Part shown: positions 5,859 to 12,511 of the stretch, piece after piece | Layout: each line of letters opens with the position of its first letter | Numbering within the stretch: the first letter of the stretch is position 1 | From: an uncultured bacterium | GTDB taxonomy: Bacteria; Patescibacteriota; Minisyncoccia; Phycocordibacterales; UBA9973 | DNA: 12,511 nucleotides | Assembly: GCA_903895055.1 (NCBI GenBank) | Contig: CAITSL010000022.1 | Coordinates: 1-12,511, forward strand | Direction of reading: 5' to 3' | The notes under the pieces: model-generated | Database searches by the model: none | What the model was told of the DNA's origin: nothing | The model's input: only the letters and a program-made list of their open reading frames with translations | Program-made: the position numbers and the translations under genes

Positions 5859-7780
5859 ACGCTTAAGACCACGGGGATGACTAAAGGTCTCTTGGCTGTT
5901 TTTTGATAAAGATATTTCGAAATTGTTTCACCGAGAGCATTTTTTATATAATCAAGATCAATCGAATTTCCACCAGAATTGGTATTAGGACGGACAGGCC
6001 CTCTACTTGTCGCATCTTCCACTGATTTCTTGATCATAATTCGCACTTGGCGTAAGAGTTCTTGGTTTTCTTTTAGGTAAACAAAGCCACGAGAAATCAG
6101 ATCCGGGGATTTTTTCAGTTTGCCGGTGTTTTGATCTATCAAAGCGATCACTACAAACATGCCGTCTTGTGCGAGCATCACTCGGTCTCTAATGACGACA
6201 TCTTGCAGATCGGAAATCGCGAGTCCGTCCACCATCATCGGAGCCGAAGGTGCTTTTTCTTTTCGAACTGATATTTTTTGTCCATCGGAGGATATTTCAA
6301 TAACGGAACCATTGTCTGGCACGATAATATTTTCTTCCGACATCCCCATTTCTATTGCTAATTCTTTATGGAGTTCGAGCATAAAGTGGTTGCCATGAAT
6401 CGCAATGAAAAATTTTGGATGGGTTTTTTTATGAAGCCAGCGGATGTCTTCTTTATTGCCGTGACCGGTCGCATGCACAAAATCTTCTCCCGGAGTGCGG
6501 AAGCTTATAATTTTAACCCCATGTCTTGATAGATTGTCTTTTATTTTTTGGACTGCTCGTTCATTGCCGGGAACAATAGAAGAAGAGAGGATAATAGTAT
6601 CTCCTTTTTTAATTGAAAATTTTGCATTAGATTTATTTGCTGCGCGGGAAAGAGCTGAAAATTCTTCACCTTGAGCTCCGGTCATCAGAATCACCATTTT
6701 GCCTGGAGGGTAATTATTGGCTTCTTCGATCGGAATGACCGTTCCTTTTTTGGGTTTAAAAAAATTAGCTTCTATGGCCACATCCATATTTGTTTTCATC
6801 GAACGTCCATCAATGGCAATTTTTTTCCCTAAAGATTCTGCGACTTTTATGACATGCACCAAGCGAGTGATAGAGGAAGAAAAAGCGGCGATAATAATCC
6901 TGCCATTTATTCTTTTGATTAAATTTTCCAACCCCTGATGCACTTTTGATTCGGAAAGAGAAAACCCTTCGTTTTCGATATTGGTCGAATCGGTCATCAA
7001 GAGTAAAACTTTTGCTTTATCGAAAATAGAATATTCTTTTTCTTCTTCTTTTGAAACCACACCGTCTATTTGATCCAATTTATAGTCTCCTGGAGTGACG
7101 ATCCAGCCATGCTTGGTTTCGATAATTATTCCCATGGCATCAGGGATAGTATGGGTCACGCCAAAAAATCTAACTTTTATTTTTCCACAAGTCATGGTGC
7201 CATCTTTTTCAACTACTTCTGCCCGGAGTGGTGGCAGTTGCGGAAATTCCGCTTGGCGTTTTTTCATCAAAAGTACCGAGATATTTCGAGAATAAACCGG
7301 TGGGTTGCCGATCCGAGAAAGCACCAGGGGAACTCCTCCAATATGATCCAAGTGTCCGTGAGTGATAAAAAGGGCTCGGATCTTATTTTTGTGTTCTTCG
7401 AGATAAGTTGTATTTGGAATTACATAATCAACTCCCGGAGTATCTTCATTCGAAAAATACATTCCAGCATCGATTACAATAATATCCTCGCCGATTTCAA
7501 TGGCAGTCATATTTTTACCTATTTCTTCTACCCCTCCAAGTGGGATAATCCGTATTTTTCCTTCCTCGATCGGAGGCACCTTTCCCTCGTTTTCCTTAAA
7601 AAATTGATTTTTCCCACTGGAGAAAACATTTCTTCTTCCTTGTTTTTTGCCGAATTTAGAATATTGATAAGTAGAACTTTTGGTTAATTTTCTTTTTTCT
7701 GGAACCTTATATTCTTTTTTTTCTTCTTGCTTCCTTTCAATGGAAAGAGCACTAAAAGGAAGTCTTGTTTTTTTTGTCAT
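5855..7780 (-). CDS. rnj: Ribonuclease J
   Basis: 641 residues. RNase J is a metallo-beta-lactamase/beta-CASP nuclease with 5'-3' exonuclease and endonuclease activity in bacterial mRNA decay and rRNA maturation. The visible metal site includes H141-G-H143-L-D145-H146, H210, D232 (GDYK) and DSTN near 264. Beta-CASP motifs follow: TGAQGE at 367-372, HATGH at 436-440 and HGNHFM at 462-467. The C-terminal domain (about 510-641) is present. The enzyme is longer than the usual 550 or so residues because of an N-terminal extension of about 73 residues rich in Lys, Arg, Ser and Gln, probably disordered; such a tail could bind RNA, ribosomes or membrane. The ATG at 7780 has no clear Shine-Dalgarno and lies 10 bp after the solute-binding-protein gene; the stop overlaps the MFS start. 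Confidence 0.97.
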   Translation of the reverse strand: MTKKTRLPFSALSIERKQEEKKEYKVPEKRKLTKSSTYQYSKFGKKQGRRNVFSSGKNQFFKENEGKVPPIEEGKIRIIPLGGVEEIGKNMTAIEIGEDIIVIDAGMYFSNEDTPGVDYVIPNTTYLEEHKNKIRALFITHGHLDHIGGVPLVLSRIGNPPVYSRNISVLLMKKRQAEFPQLPPLRAEVVEKDGTMTCGKIKVRFFGVTHTIPDAMGIIIETKHGWIVTPGDYKLDQIDGVVSKEEEKEYSIFDKAKVLLLMTDSTNIENEGFSLSESKVHQGLENLIKRINGRIIIAAFSSSITRLVHVIKVAESLGKKIAIDGRSMKTNMDVAIEANFFKPKKGTVIPIEEANNYPPGKMVILMTGAQGEEFSALSRAANKSNAKFSIKKGDTIILSSSIVPGNERAVQKIKDNLSRHGVKIISFRTPGEDFVHATGHGNKEDIRWLHKKTHPKFFIAIHGNHFMLELHKELAIEMGMSEENIIVPDNGSVIEISSDGQKISVRKEKAPSAPMMVDGLAISDLQDVVIRDRVMLAQDGMFVVIALIDQNTGKLKKSPDLISRGFVYLKENQELLRQVRIMIKKSVEDATSRGPVRPNTNSGGNSIDLDYIKNALGETISKYLYQKTAKRPLVIPVVLSV

Positions 7781-7790
7781 AATTTTTTTG

Positions 7791-9548
7791 TTATTTATTA
7801 AATACTTTCCAAATATTATCAGTATTCAGATACCAAGAATAGGCATTCAAAAATCTATCGGCAGGAGAAATAATATGATCAATGGAAATTCCCTTCAAAT
7901 CTTTTGAAACTACATAAATAAAATCAGGGCTATACAAAAAGATAGCCGGCATATCTTTTCTTATTTCATCTTCAAAATCCGCATATTTTTTGATTCTCGC
8001 TGTTTCATCTATGGTTACGCTCGCATCTTCCAATATTTTGTCTACTTTTGCGTTGGTATACATGGCAATATTTAACCCCGGGTCTTTTCGTTGGCTTGAA
8101 TGCCAAAAAGCAAAAAGGTCGGATTCTTGATTTATGATTTGTCCAAAAAGAAGAGCATCGTATTTGCGTGGACGAATTACAGATTGATTTAAATCACCAA
8201 TTTCGAAAGTCTTGAGACTCACATTCATTCCAAGGGCGGTGAGGTCTTCCTTTATTAGTTCGGCAGATTTAGCAAGCTCCGGGCTATTGCCAGTCGAAAT
8301 AGAAAAGGCTAAATTCTCGATTGTTTTTTTCTTTGTTTTTTTATCAATAATTGTTTTTTGCAAAAATCCGTCGGTCCCAACTTTCCAACCATCTTTGGTC
8401 AAAATTGCTTTCGCTGCCACTAAATTATCTGTCATTTTAGGATTTTTTTCTTCTTGTAGTTTTTGATAAGCGATCATATTGGGAGGAATTGGATCATCGA
8501 TCACAACTCCATAACTCAAAAGCACTTCCCGGACGATTTTATCTTTATCAATGGCTAAATTCATGGCTTGTACTACATTCTTATCGGTGAAAAGCTGGTT
8601 TTGGTTTTGGTTAAGGAAAAGACCAAAAACTCTCGGAAGTACTGACGATAATATTTTATAATTTTTTTCTTTCAAAATTCTTGCGTTTTCGGGGGTGACC
8701 GAACTTATTTGTTCCACCTTGCCACTTAGAAGTGCGGAGATTAAATCGTCTTCATTGGAATAAAAATTGAAAGTAATATTGTTGATATATGGTTTCCCAA
8801 AAATAAATTTATTAAAAGAGGAAAGGGTGAAACTATTTATCAGTCCAGATGAATCTTTGCTGACTTTTTTCATTTGGTATGGACCGGAGCCAACTGGATT
8901 TGCATTAAGTTCATTTATTTCAATCGGTGAATTTGCCCATAAATGTTTGGGCAAAATTCCAAGAGTGGTATTCGCGAGGAATGAGGCAAAAGATTGTTTT
9001 AAGGAAAACTTGATAGTTTTCTCATCTAACCTTTCCACACTGACGCCATCCCAATTTACTTTTTGAGGACTTTTAATGACAGGGTCTTTTGCTTCGTTAA
9101 TGGTGAATATGACATCATCCGCGGTTATTGATTTTCCATCCTGAAAGAAAATATTATCCTTAAGGGTGAAAGTATAAGTTAAACCATCTTTTGATACTTC
9201 ATACTTTTCTGCCAGATCCGGGATAAGTGTTTCGTCCGGAGCTTTTCTCATGAGACCAGAATAAACAAGAGAAACCAAATCGTTGTCGGCAGGAGAATAG
9301 GCGAGGATCGGATTTACAAAACGAGGAGAACCGACGATGCCTTCAGAAAGAGTCCCTCCTTTCATTGGGATGCTTACCATAAAACTTTTATTTACATTTT
9401 CAAGTAAGACAACTGCGCTCAATGTCAAGGTAATCAAAAAAAACAGAAAGACCAAGCGTTCTTTTTTGGAGAAAGAAGCGATAGCCGTTTTCAGTTTTTT
9501 CTCTAAGGGTAATATAAAATTGCGAATACGATTATAAGAATTTTCCAT
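7791..9548 (-). CDS. Peptide/nickel-type ABC solute-binding protein (SBP family 5), membrane-anchored
   Basis: 585 residues. After a basic N-terminus (1-31) comes one hydrophobic segment (about 32-50) without a lipobox cysteine, so the protein is probably held by an uncleaved signal anchor. GGTLSEGIVGSPRFVNPILA (64-83), the stretch DLAEKYEVSKDGLTYTFTLK (111-130) and DDVIFTI are characteristic of the DppA/OppA family (SBP_bac_5), and the length fits. The family captures oligopeptides, dipeptides or nickel outside the membrane and hands them to an ABC permease. No permease or ATPase gene lies next to it; its neighbours are secG 22 bp upstream and RNase J 10 bp downstream. It may work with a permease encoded elsewhere or act as a scavenging or chaperone-like surface protein. 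The ATG at 9548 has only a weak AGGA upstream. Confidence 0.93.
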   Translation of the reverse strand: MENSYNRIRNFILPLEKKLKTAIASFSKKERLVFLFFLITLTLSAVVLLENVNKSFMVSIPMKGGTLSEGIVGSPRFVNPILAYSPADNDLVSLVYSGLMRKAPDETLIPDLAEKYEVSKDGLTYTFTLKDNIFFQDGKSITADDVIFTINEAKDPVIKSPQKVNWDGVSVERLDEKTIKFSLKQSFASFLANTTLGILPKHLWANSPIEINELNANPVGSGPYQMKKVSKDSSGLINSFTLSSFNKFIFGKPYINNITFNFYSNEDDLISALLSGKVEQISSVTPENARILKEKNYKILSSVLPRVFGLFLNQNQNQLFTDKNVVQAMNLAIDKDKIVREVLLSYGVVIDDPIPPNMIAYQKLQEEKNPKMTDNLVAAKAILTKDGWKVGTDGFLQKTIIDKKTKKKTIENLAFSISTGNSPELAKSAELIKEDLTALGMNVSLKTFEIGDLNQSVIRPRKYDALLFGQIINQESDLFAFWHSSQRKDPGLNIAMYTNAKVDKILEDASVTIDETARIKKYADFEDEIRKDMPAIFLYSPDFIYVVSKDLKGISIDHIISPADRFLNAYSWYLNTDNIWKVFNK

Positions 9549-9570
9549 ACATAAAGAATCCTGGGTAGGA

Positions 9571-9810
9571 TTAGCCTCTAGCTTTTATTATTATAGTCAA
9601 AAGAGCCGATAAAGCAAAAAGAATTCCACACACTATAGACAAATAAAAAAGAAATTTTTCAAACCCTCGGCGAGTATGGTGAAAAGTATCATCTCCACCT
9701 CCGAGCGCGCCTCCAAGGCCCGCACTTGATTGCTGGAGTAAAATAGCCATGACCAACACGACAGAAAGTACTATCTCAATATATGGGAGTATTTTCCCGA
9801 TGAATTGCAT
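9571..9810 (-). CDS. secG: Protein translocase subunit SecG
   Basis: 79 residues with the SecG plan: a first membrane helix (about 6-26, IEIVLSVVLVMAILLQ), the conserved loop QQSSAGLGGALGGG, a charged segment DDTFHHTRRGFEKF, and a second helix (about 53-75). SecG belongs to the SecYEG channel and assists SecA-driven export across the cytoplasmic membrane. It is the first gene of the minus-strand operon leading into the solute-binding protein, RNase J and MFS genes. The ATG at 9810 is preceded by GGACTT, only a weak ribosome-binding site. The gene is divergent from the deoxyhypusine-synthase-like gene, with start codons 54 bp apart, so the two promoters must be interleaved. Confidence 0.95.
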   Translation of the reverse strand: MQFIGKILPYIEIVLSVVLVMAILLQQSSAGLGGALGGGDDTFHHTRRGFEKFLFYLSIVCGILFALSALLTIIIKARG

Positions 9811-9829
9811 AAGTCCATTATTGCATAAT

Positions 9830-9858
9830 TTGTGTCAAAAAGCAAACTTTTGTATAAT
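9830..9858 (+). promoter_or_regulatory. Promoter of the deoxyhypusine-synthase-like gene, probably leaderless
   Basis: TTGTGT at 9830-9835, a 17-bp spacer and an extended -10, TGTATAAT, whose TATAAT is at 9853-9858. Six bases then separate it from the ATG at 9865. The spacer and the -10-to-ATG distance are the same as for the promoter at 2734-2762. A start at or next to the ATG predicts a leaderless mRNA and argues against the upstream in-frame GTG at 9832, which overlaps the -35. Confidence 0.6.
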
Positions 9859-9864
9859 AATGGA

Positions 9865-10860
9865 ATGCAAAACACAAATTCAATGTTAGGTTTGTTTCAA
9901 AAATTATTCTTTAACTTTAATGCTCGTCAGATGAAGGATGCCACTTTGGCATTCAAAAAACATTTAGACGAAGGTGGGAAAATGCTGGTCGCAATGGGGG
10001 GAGCGATGTCTTCCGCGCAACTTGGCATCACGCTCGCGCCGATGATCAAGGAAAATAAAATTCATGCGATTTCTTGCACCGGGGCGAACTTGGAAGAATC
10101 GATATTCAGACTGGTGGCGCACGATAGCTATAAAGATTATCCGGACTATCGATATTTTACCAAAGAAGATGATGAGAAGATTTTAGAGCGTGGTGAACGC
10201 AGGGTGACGGATACTTCTATTCCGGAAGAAGAAGCTTTCCGCGTGGTTGAACCTATTATATTGAAAAAATGGAAAGAAGCAGAAAAGAAAGGTGAGCGAT
10301 ATTTTCCACACGAATATTTTTATCAGATACTTTTATCCGATGAATTAAAAGGAAAATACGAAGGTGACCCGGAAGCTTGTTGGCTGCTCGAAGCTGCTAA
10401 AAAGAATTTGCCGATTGTAGTGCCGGGTTGGGAGGATTCAACTTTGGGAAATATTTTTGCCGGATATTGCAAAGCAGGAGAAGTGAGCCCAACGGTGATG
10501 AAAACTGGTGTGGAATATATGATGTATCTATATGATCAATACACTGAGCTTGCAAAAGCGGGTCCAGGACTCGGATTTTTCCAAATTGGCGGAGGAATTT
10601 CTGGAGACTTTCCGATTTGCGTTGTGCCTTCGATAAAATATGATTTGAAAAAAGAAGTCAGGCCGTGGGGATACTTCTGTCAGATTTCGGATTCCACCAC
10701 TTCTTATGGTTCGTATTCCGGAGCAACCCCGAATGAAAAAATAACTTGGGATAAACTTACCAAACACACTCCGATGTTTGTCATCGAATCCGACGCGACT
10801 ATTGTTGCACCATTAATGTTTGAAGCAATTCTTGATAGATATAATATTAGTGAGAAATAA
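9865..10860 (+). CDS. Deoxyhypusine synthase family protein (bacterial homologue)
   Basis: 331 residues from the ATG at 9865. A GTG at 9832 would give 342 but lies inside the promoter. The family is recognised from MGGAMSSAQLGITLAP (44-59), CTGANLEESIFRLVAH (71-86), VPGWEDSTLGN (186-196), GGGISGDF (242-249, in the NAD-binding region), NEKITWDKL (290-298) and the ending SDATIVAPLMFEAIL. W295-x-K297 is the counterpart of the WGK segment carrying the catalytic lysine of eukaryotic deoxyhypusine synthase. That enzyme uses NAD to move the aminobutyl group of spermidine onto eIF5A. Bacteria lack eIF5A, so the acceptor must differ; bacterial homologues are candidates for polyamine synthesis, such as a homospermidine-synthase-like reaction. 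That role is inference. No other polyamine gene is visible nearby. Confidence 0.9.
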   Translation: MQNTNSMLGLFQKLFFNFNARQMKDATLAFKKHLDEGGKMLVAMGGAMSSAQLGITLAPMIKENKIHAISCTGANLEESIFRLVAHDSYKDYPDYRYFTKEDDEKILERGERRVTDTSIPEEEAFRVVEPIILKKWKEAEKKGERYFPHEYFYQILLSDELKGKYEGDPEACWLLEAAKKNLPIVVPGWEDSTLGNIFAGYCKAGEVSPTVMKTGVEYMMYLYDQYTELAKAGPGLGFFQIGGGISGDFPICVVPSIKYDLKKEVRPWGYFCQISDSTTSYGSYSGATPNEKITWDKLTKHTPMFVIESDATIVAPLMFEAILDRYNISEK

Positions 10861-10912
10861 AAGATTGAAAGGTCCTTATTATAAGTTTTAATTTATTAAT
10901 GAAACAATCTAT

Positions 10913-11065
10913 ATGCTTACAACAATCGCAATTATCTTATTGGTTCTATGGGTTCTAGGTTTTATTGGCTTTCATGTTTTGGGAGGATTTATTCATATCC
11001 TTCTAGTGGTAGCTGTTATTCTATTCTTGATTCGTGTTATTCGCGGGAAAAATCCATTAAAATAA
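10913..11065 (+). CDS. Small membrane protein, lmo0937/DUF5670-like
   Basis: 50 residues, starting MLTTIAIILLVLWVLGFIGF and ending RVIRGKNPLK. Two hydrophobic segments are separated by a short HVLGG turn and followed by a basic tail, the layout of lmo0937-family (DUF5670) membrane proteins, which are widespread and of unknown function. The ATG at 10913 gives the whole family-length protein. A possible promoter lies upstream (TTGAAA at 10865-10870 and TTTAAT at 10887-10892, 16-bp spacer), so it may be transcribed separately from the gene ending 52 bp before it. A strong terminator follows 11 bp after the stop. Confidence 0.8.
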   Translation: MLTTIAIILLVLWVLGFIGFHVLGGFIHILLVVAVILFLIRVIRGKNPLK

Positions 11066-11076
11066 ATTTTAACAAT

Positions 11077-11116
11077 AAAATACCCCCGTCGCTCGCGAGC
11101 GACAGGGGTATTTTTT
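11077..11116. terminator. Bidirectional intrinsic terminator
   Basis: AAAATACCCCCGTCGCTCG pairs with CGAGCGACAGGGGTATTTT with one mismatch, giving a GC-rich stem of about 19 bp centred at 11095/11096. It is followed by six T on the plus strand and by a T-rich run on the minus strand. It sits between the small membrane-protein gene and the convergent PrsW gene and can stop both transcripts. Confidence 0.8.
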
Positions 11117-11126
11117 GACTAATTTC

Positions 11127-11155
11127 TAGTTAGCAAGGACTGTCCTTGCTAACTA
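11127..11155. repeat. Perfect 29-bp palindrome
   Basis: TAGTTAGCAAGGAC, one central T, then the exact reverse complement GTCCTTGCTAACTA. It lies 10 bp from the terminator and 8 bp after the PrsW stop. No T-run follows in either direction, so it is not a second standard terminator. It could be a protein-binding site, an mRNA 3'-end stabiliser, or one copy of a dispersed palindrome. Confidence 0.7.
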
Positions 11156-11163
11156 AATCCAAA

Positions 11164-12270
11164 TCAATATTCTTCATTTCCACGTACTTCAATTACTTGC
11201 TTGCCGAGAGTAAAAACTTGATCCTTTTCTTTGAGAATGTTAAAGACGGTGTTTATTGTCTTTGCGGATATTGTATGGGAAATGATATTGGAAGAGGATG
11301 TCTTGCTGTCAACTTCGTTCAATCCGTTCTTTCTCAGATGGAGTTCGTAACTTTTTTTTAAAAAAGCGCATAATTTTTCGAAGTTCGCATGATCGTTTGA
11401 TGTATCTTGAGTCCATTTTTGCTTTATGAAAATGTCAAGCATTGGAGTACTGTCATCTTGGGGAATATTCATTTTTAAAATAAGCGAGTTAAAAATTTTT
11501 TCATTTTCAGCTAGGGAATTTGCCCAAACATTTTTTATGAAATTAGACCTTTCCATTCTAATGATAAAGATCCATGGCACGACACTTATTAAAGTAAAGA
11601 TCCAGAGAAGTTCAAATACTTTTAATGCTTGTTCTTGATTTGTATTTGCTACTAAAAGATTGAAAACACTATGTATAGAGATAGCGATTATAATACCGAC
11701 ACAAGTGAACCACACTTTTTTTGAACTGGATTTAAAATAGGCGAATCCGAGGGCAAATCCGGACATGCTTAGTGCGACTGCATGCAGAAGGTTTGCTCCT
11801 AAAAAACGCATACCTCCAGAAAGAGTCGCTTGTGTGAGATTCTGCACAAGAACAGGATGCAAAATATAGAGCGCATTTTCAAGCCCAGCAAAACCGAGTC
11901 CGATGGTTATGGCAGTAAGAAGATAATCGCGTGGGCCATTAAAAAATCGCGATTTAATAGATATGAGAAACAAAAGAATACCTAATTTTAAAATTTCCTC
12001 ACATGCAGCCAATAGTATAGTAACGAGAGTAGTATTGGTCGAGAGTGTGGATACAAAGTTTTCAAGAGGTAATGCGGGCATAACAGCAATTGCCCCTCCC
12101 AAAAATGCTATAGCAAGAAATCCTCTTCGTCGCGGATGATTTCGATTTAACCATAGACAAAATGCCAGCCAAATGGCTGGAAGTATCATAGAATATGCCA
12201 ACGTAATTGCAAGTGCAGACGTTTTTGGTGTGACCAATAGACTTAGTAAAAATTGATTAAGATTTTCCAT
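11164..12270 (-). CDS. PrsW-type intramembrane protease with C-terminal soluble extension
   Basis: 368 residues. Residues 1-240 are polytopic, with about seven hydrophobic segments, and carry the PrsW-family signatures: ACEEILKLG (E91, E92, K95), GFAGLEN (E131, N132), LLHAVALSMSGFALG (H163) and IHSVFN (H200, N204). PrsW proteins are membrane proteases of the same broad superfamily as CPBP; in Bacillus PrsW cuts the anti-sigma factor RsiW. Residues about 240-368 form a hydrophilic extension rich in Lys, Asn and Ser with no motif I recognise, possibly a cytoplasmic regulatory region. The ATG at 12270 is supported by a good Shine-Dalgarno (AGGAG, 7-nt spacing), the clearest in the window. The gene converges on the terminator and palindrome at 11077-11155. 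No sigma/anti-sigma pair is visible beside it. Confidence 0.85.
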   Translation of the reverse strand: MENLNQFLLSLLVTPKTSALAITLAYSMILPAIWLAFCLWLNRNHPRRRGFLAIAFLGGAIAVMPALPLENFVSTLSTNTTLVTILLAACEEILKLGILLFLISIKSRFFNGPRDYLLTAITIGLGFAGLENALYILHPVLVQNLTQATLSGGMRFLGANLLHAVALSMSGFALGFAYFKSSSKKVWFTCVGIIIAISIHSVFNLLVANTNQEQALKVFELLWIFTLISVVPWIFIIRMERSNFIKNVWANSLAENEKIFNSLILKMNIPQDDSTPMLDIFIKQKWTQDTSNDHANFEKLCAFLKKSYELHLRKNGLNEVDSKTSSSNIISHTISAKTINTVFNILKEKDQVFTLGKQVIEVRGNEEY

Positions 12271-12277
12271 ATATTAA

Positions 12278-12282
12278 CTCCT
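12278..12282 (-). promoter_or_regulatory. Ribosome-binding site of the PrsW gene
   Basis: Reads AGGAG on the minus strand, 7 nt before the ATG at 12270. It is notable because most other starts here lack a recognisable Shine-Dalgarno sequence. Confidence 0.7.
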
Positions 12283-12306
12283 AAATCATAACATTTCCAA
12301 TTTTAG

Positions 12307-12315
12307 TTATCCACA
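12307..12315 (+). other. DnaA-box consensus sequence
   Basis: TTATCCACA, identical to the E. coli consensus DnaA box, in the divergent intergenic region next to a very AT-rich stretch (12350-12408). I saw only this one exact copy and none of the genes that usually surround an origin, so it may regulate a flanking gene or be coincidental. Confidence 0.3.
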
Positions 12316-12323
12316 ATTAGTGC

Positions 12324-12353
12324 TTGGTAAACCTCTTCGGGGGGGGGTATACT
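12324..12353 (+). promoter_or_regulatory. Putative promoter with a nine-G tract in its spacer
   Basis: TTGGTA at 12324-12329 and TATACT at 12348-12353 are 18 bp apart, and G9 (12339-12347) fills the second half of the spacer directly against the -10. A second -10-like TATAAT lies at 12354-12359 at a non-standard distance of 24 bp. Slippage in the G tract would change the spacing and so the promoter strength. Confidence 0.4.
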
Positions 12354-12408
12354 TATAATATTAATAATATAAGTCGATTTTAGTAATTTTAATAAAAAAT
12401 ATATTTAT

Positions 12409-12511
12409 ATGGATTTTTTCAAAAACCCAAAATATAAGTCAATAAGAATTGTTCTCCTTTTAGTCATTATTATTGGCGCAGGGTGGTTTGTTGTAGGTAA
12501 TATGAATCAAA
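12409..12511 (+). CDS. N-terminus of a membrane-anchored protein of unknown function
   Basis: The ATG at 12409 opens a frame that runs off the right edge; 34 residues are visible. A basic start (MDFFKNPKYKSIR) precedes a hydrophobic helix (about 14-28, IVLLLVIIIGAGWFVVG), so this is a signal anchor or signal peptide and the rest of the protein probably lies outside the membrane. No clear Shine-Dalgarno sequence precedes it. The family cannot be named from this much sequence. The promoter with the poly-G spacer lies about 55 bp upstream. Confidence 0.6.
   Translation, partial: MDFFKNPKYKSIRIVLLLVIIIGAGWFVVGNMNQ

Noticed and set aside
7070..7687. 205-codon plus-strand open frame opposite RNase J
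   Set aside because: Antisense shadow of a well-conserved RNase J region; no recognisable domain, and RNase J motifs are intact on the other strand.
9832..9864. GTG start extending the deoxyhypusine-synthase-like protein by 11 residues
   Set aside because: It overlaps a good -35/-10 promoter, so the mRNA would probably not include it; the ATG at 9865 is a better start.
11146..11361. Plus-strand open frame opposite the PrsW C-terminus
   Set aside because: Antisense shadow; it starts within the 29-bp palindrome and has no family features.

Overview
The window looks like a piece of chromosome from a small-genome, AT-rich bacterium of the Candidate Phyla Radiation (Patescibacteria, probably Parcubacteria). 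This is inferred from gene content and compactness: a bacterial deoxyhypusine-synthase-like protein, DUF4430 surface proteins, an RNase J operon headed by secG, a RibL-like nucleotidyltransferase, very short intergenic gaps and few Shine-Dalgarno sequences. TGA is used as a stop, so the code is the standard bacterial one. No rRNA, tRNA, CRISPR array, transposase or phage gene was seen.

Layout. 1-329: C-terminal end of a CPBP-type intramembrane protease (+). 330-2556: two overlapping minus-strand genes for exported DUF4430 proteins. The larger also has terpenoid-cyclase-like repeats, the same two folds used by transcobalamin, and carries an in-frame palindromic insertion of about 41 codons. 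2584-2741: a small membrane-protein reading frame that appears frameshifted. 2769-4583: a RibL/TagD-type nucleotidyltransferase and an HtrA-type protease (+); htrA has a promoter and a leader that can fold over its own start codon. 4596-4703: an inverted-repeat element between convergent genes. 4710-9810: a minus-strand operon secG > peptide-type solute-binding protein > RNase J > MFS transporter, the last two sharing an ATGA overlap. 9865-11065: deoxyhypusine-synthase-like gene and a 50-residue membrane protein (+). 11077-11155: a bidirectional terminator and a perfect 29-bp palindrome. 11164-12270: PrsW-type intramembrane protease (-). 12271-12511: a divergent intergenic region with a DnaA-box sequence and a poly-G promoter spacer, then the first 34 codons of a membrane-anchored protein (+).

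Most genes concern the cell envelope: export (SecG), capture and transport at the membrane (solute-binding protein, MFS, DUF4430 proteins), and proteolysis in or at the membrane (CPBP, HtrA, PrsW). RNase J adds RNA turnover to the Sec operon.

The most unusual signals are the 123-bp palindromic element inside a coding gene, which reads open on both strands and encodes the same peptide ends either way; the htrA leader with two mutually exclusive helices; two promoters with identical geometry that predict leaderless mRNAs; and a nine-G tract lying exactly between a -35 and a -10.
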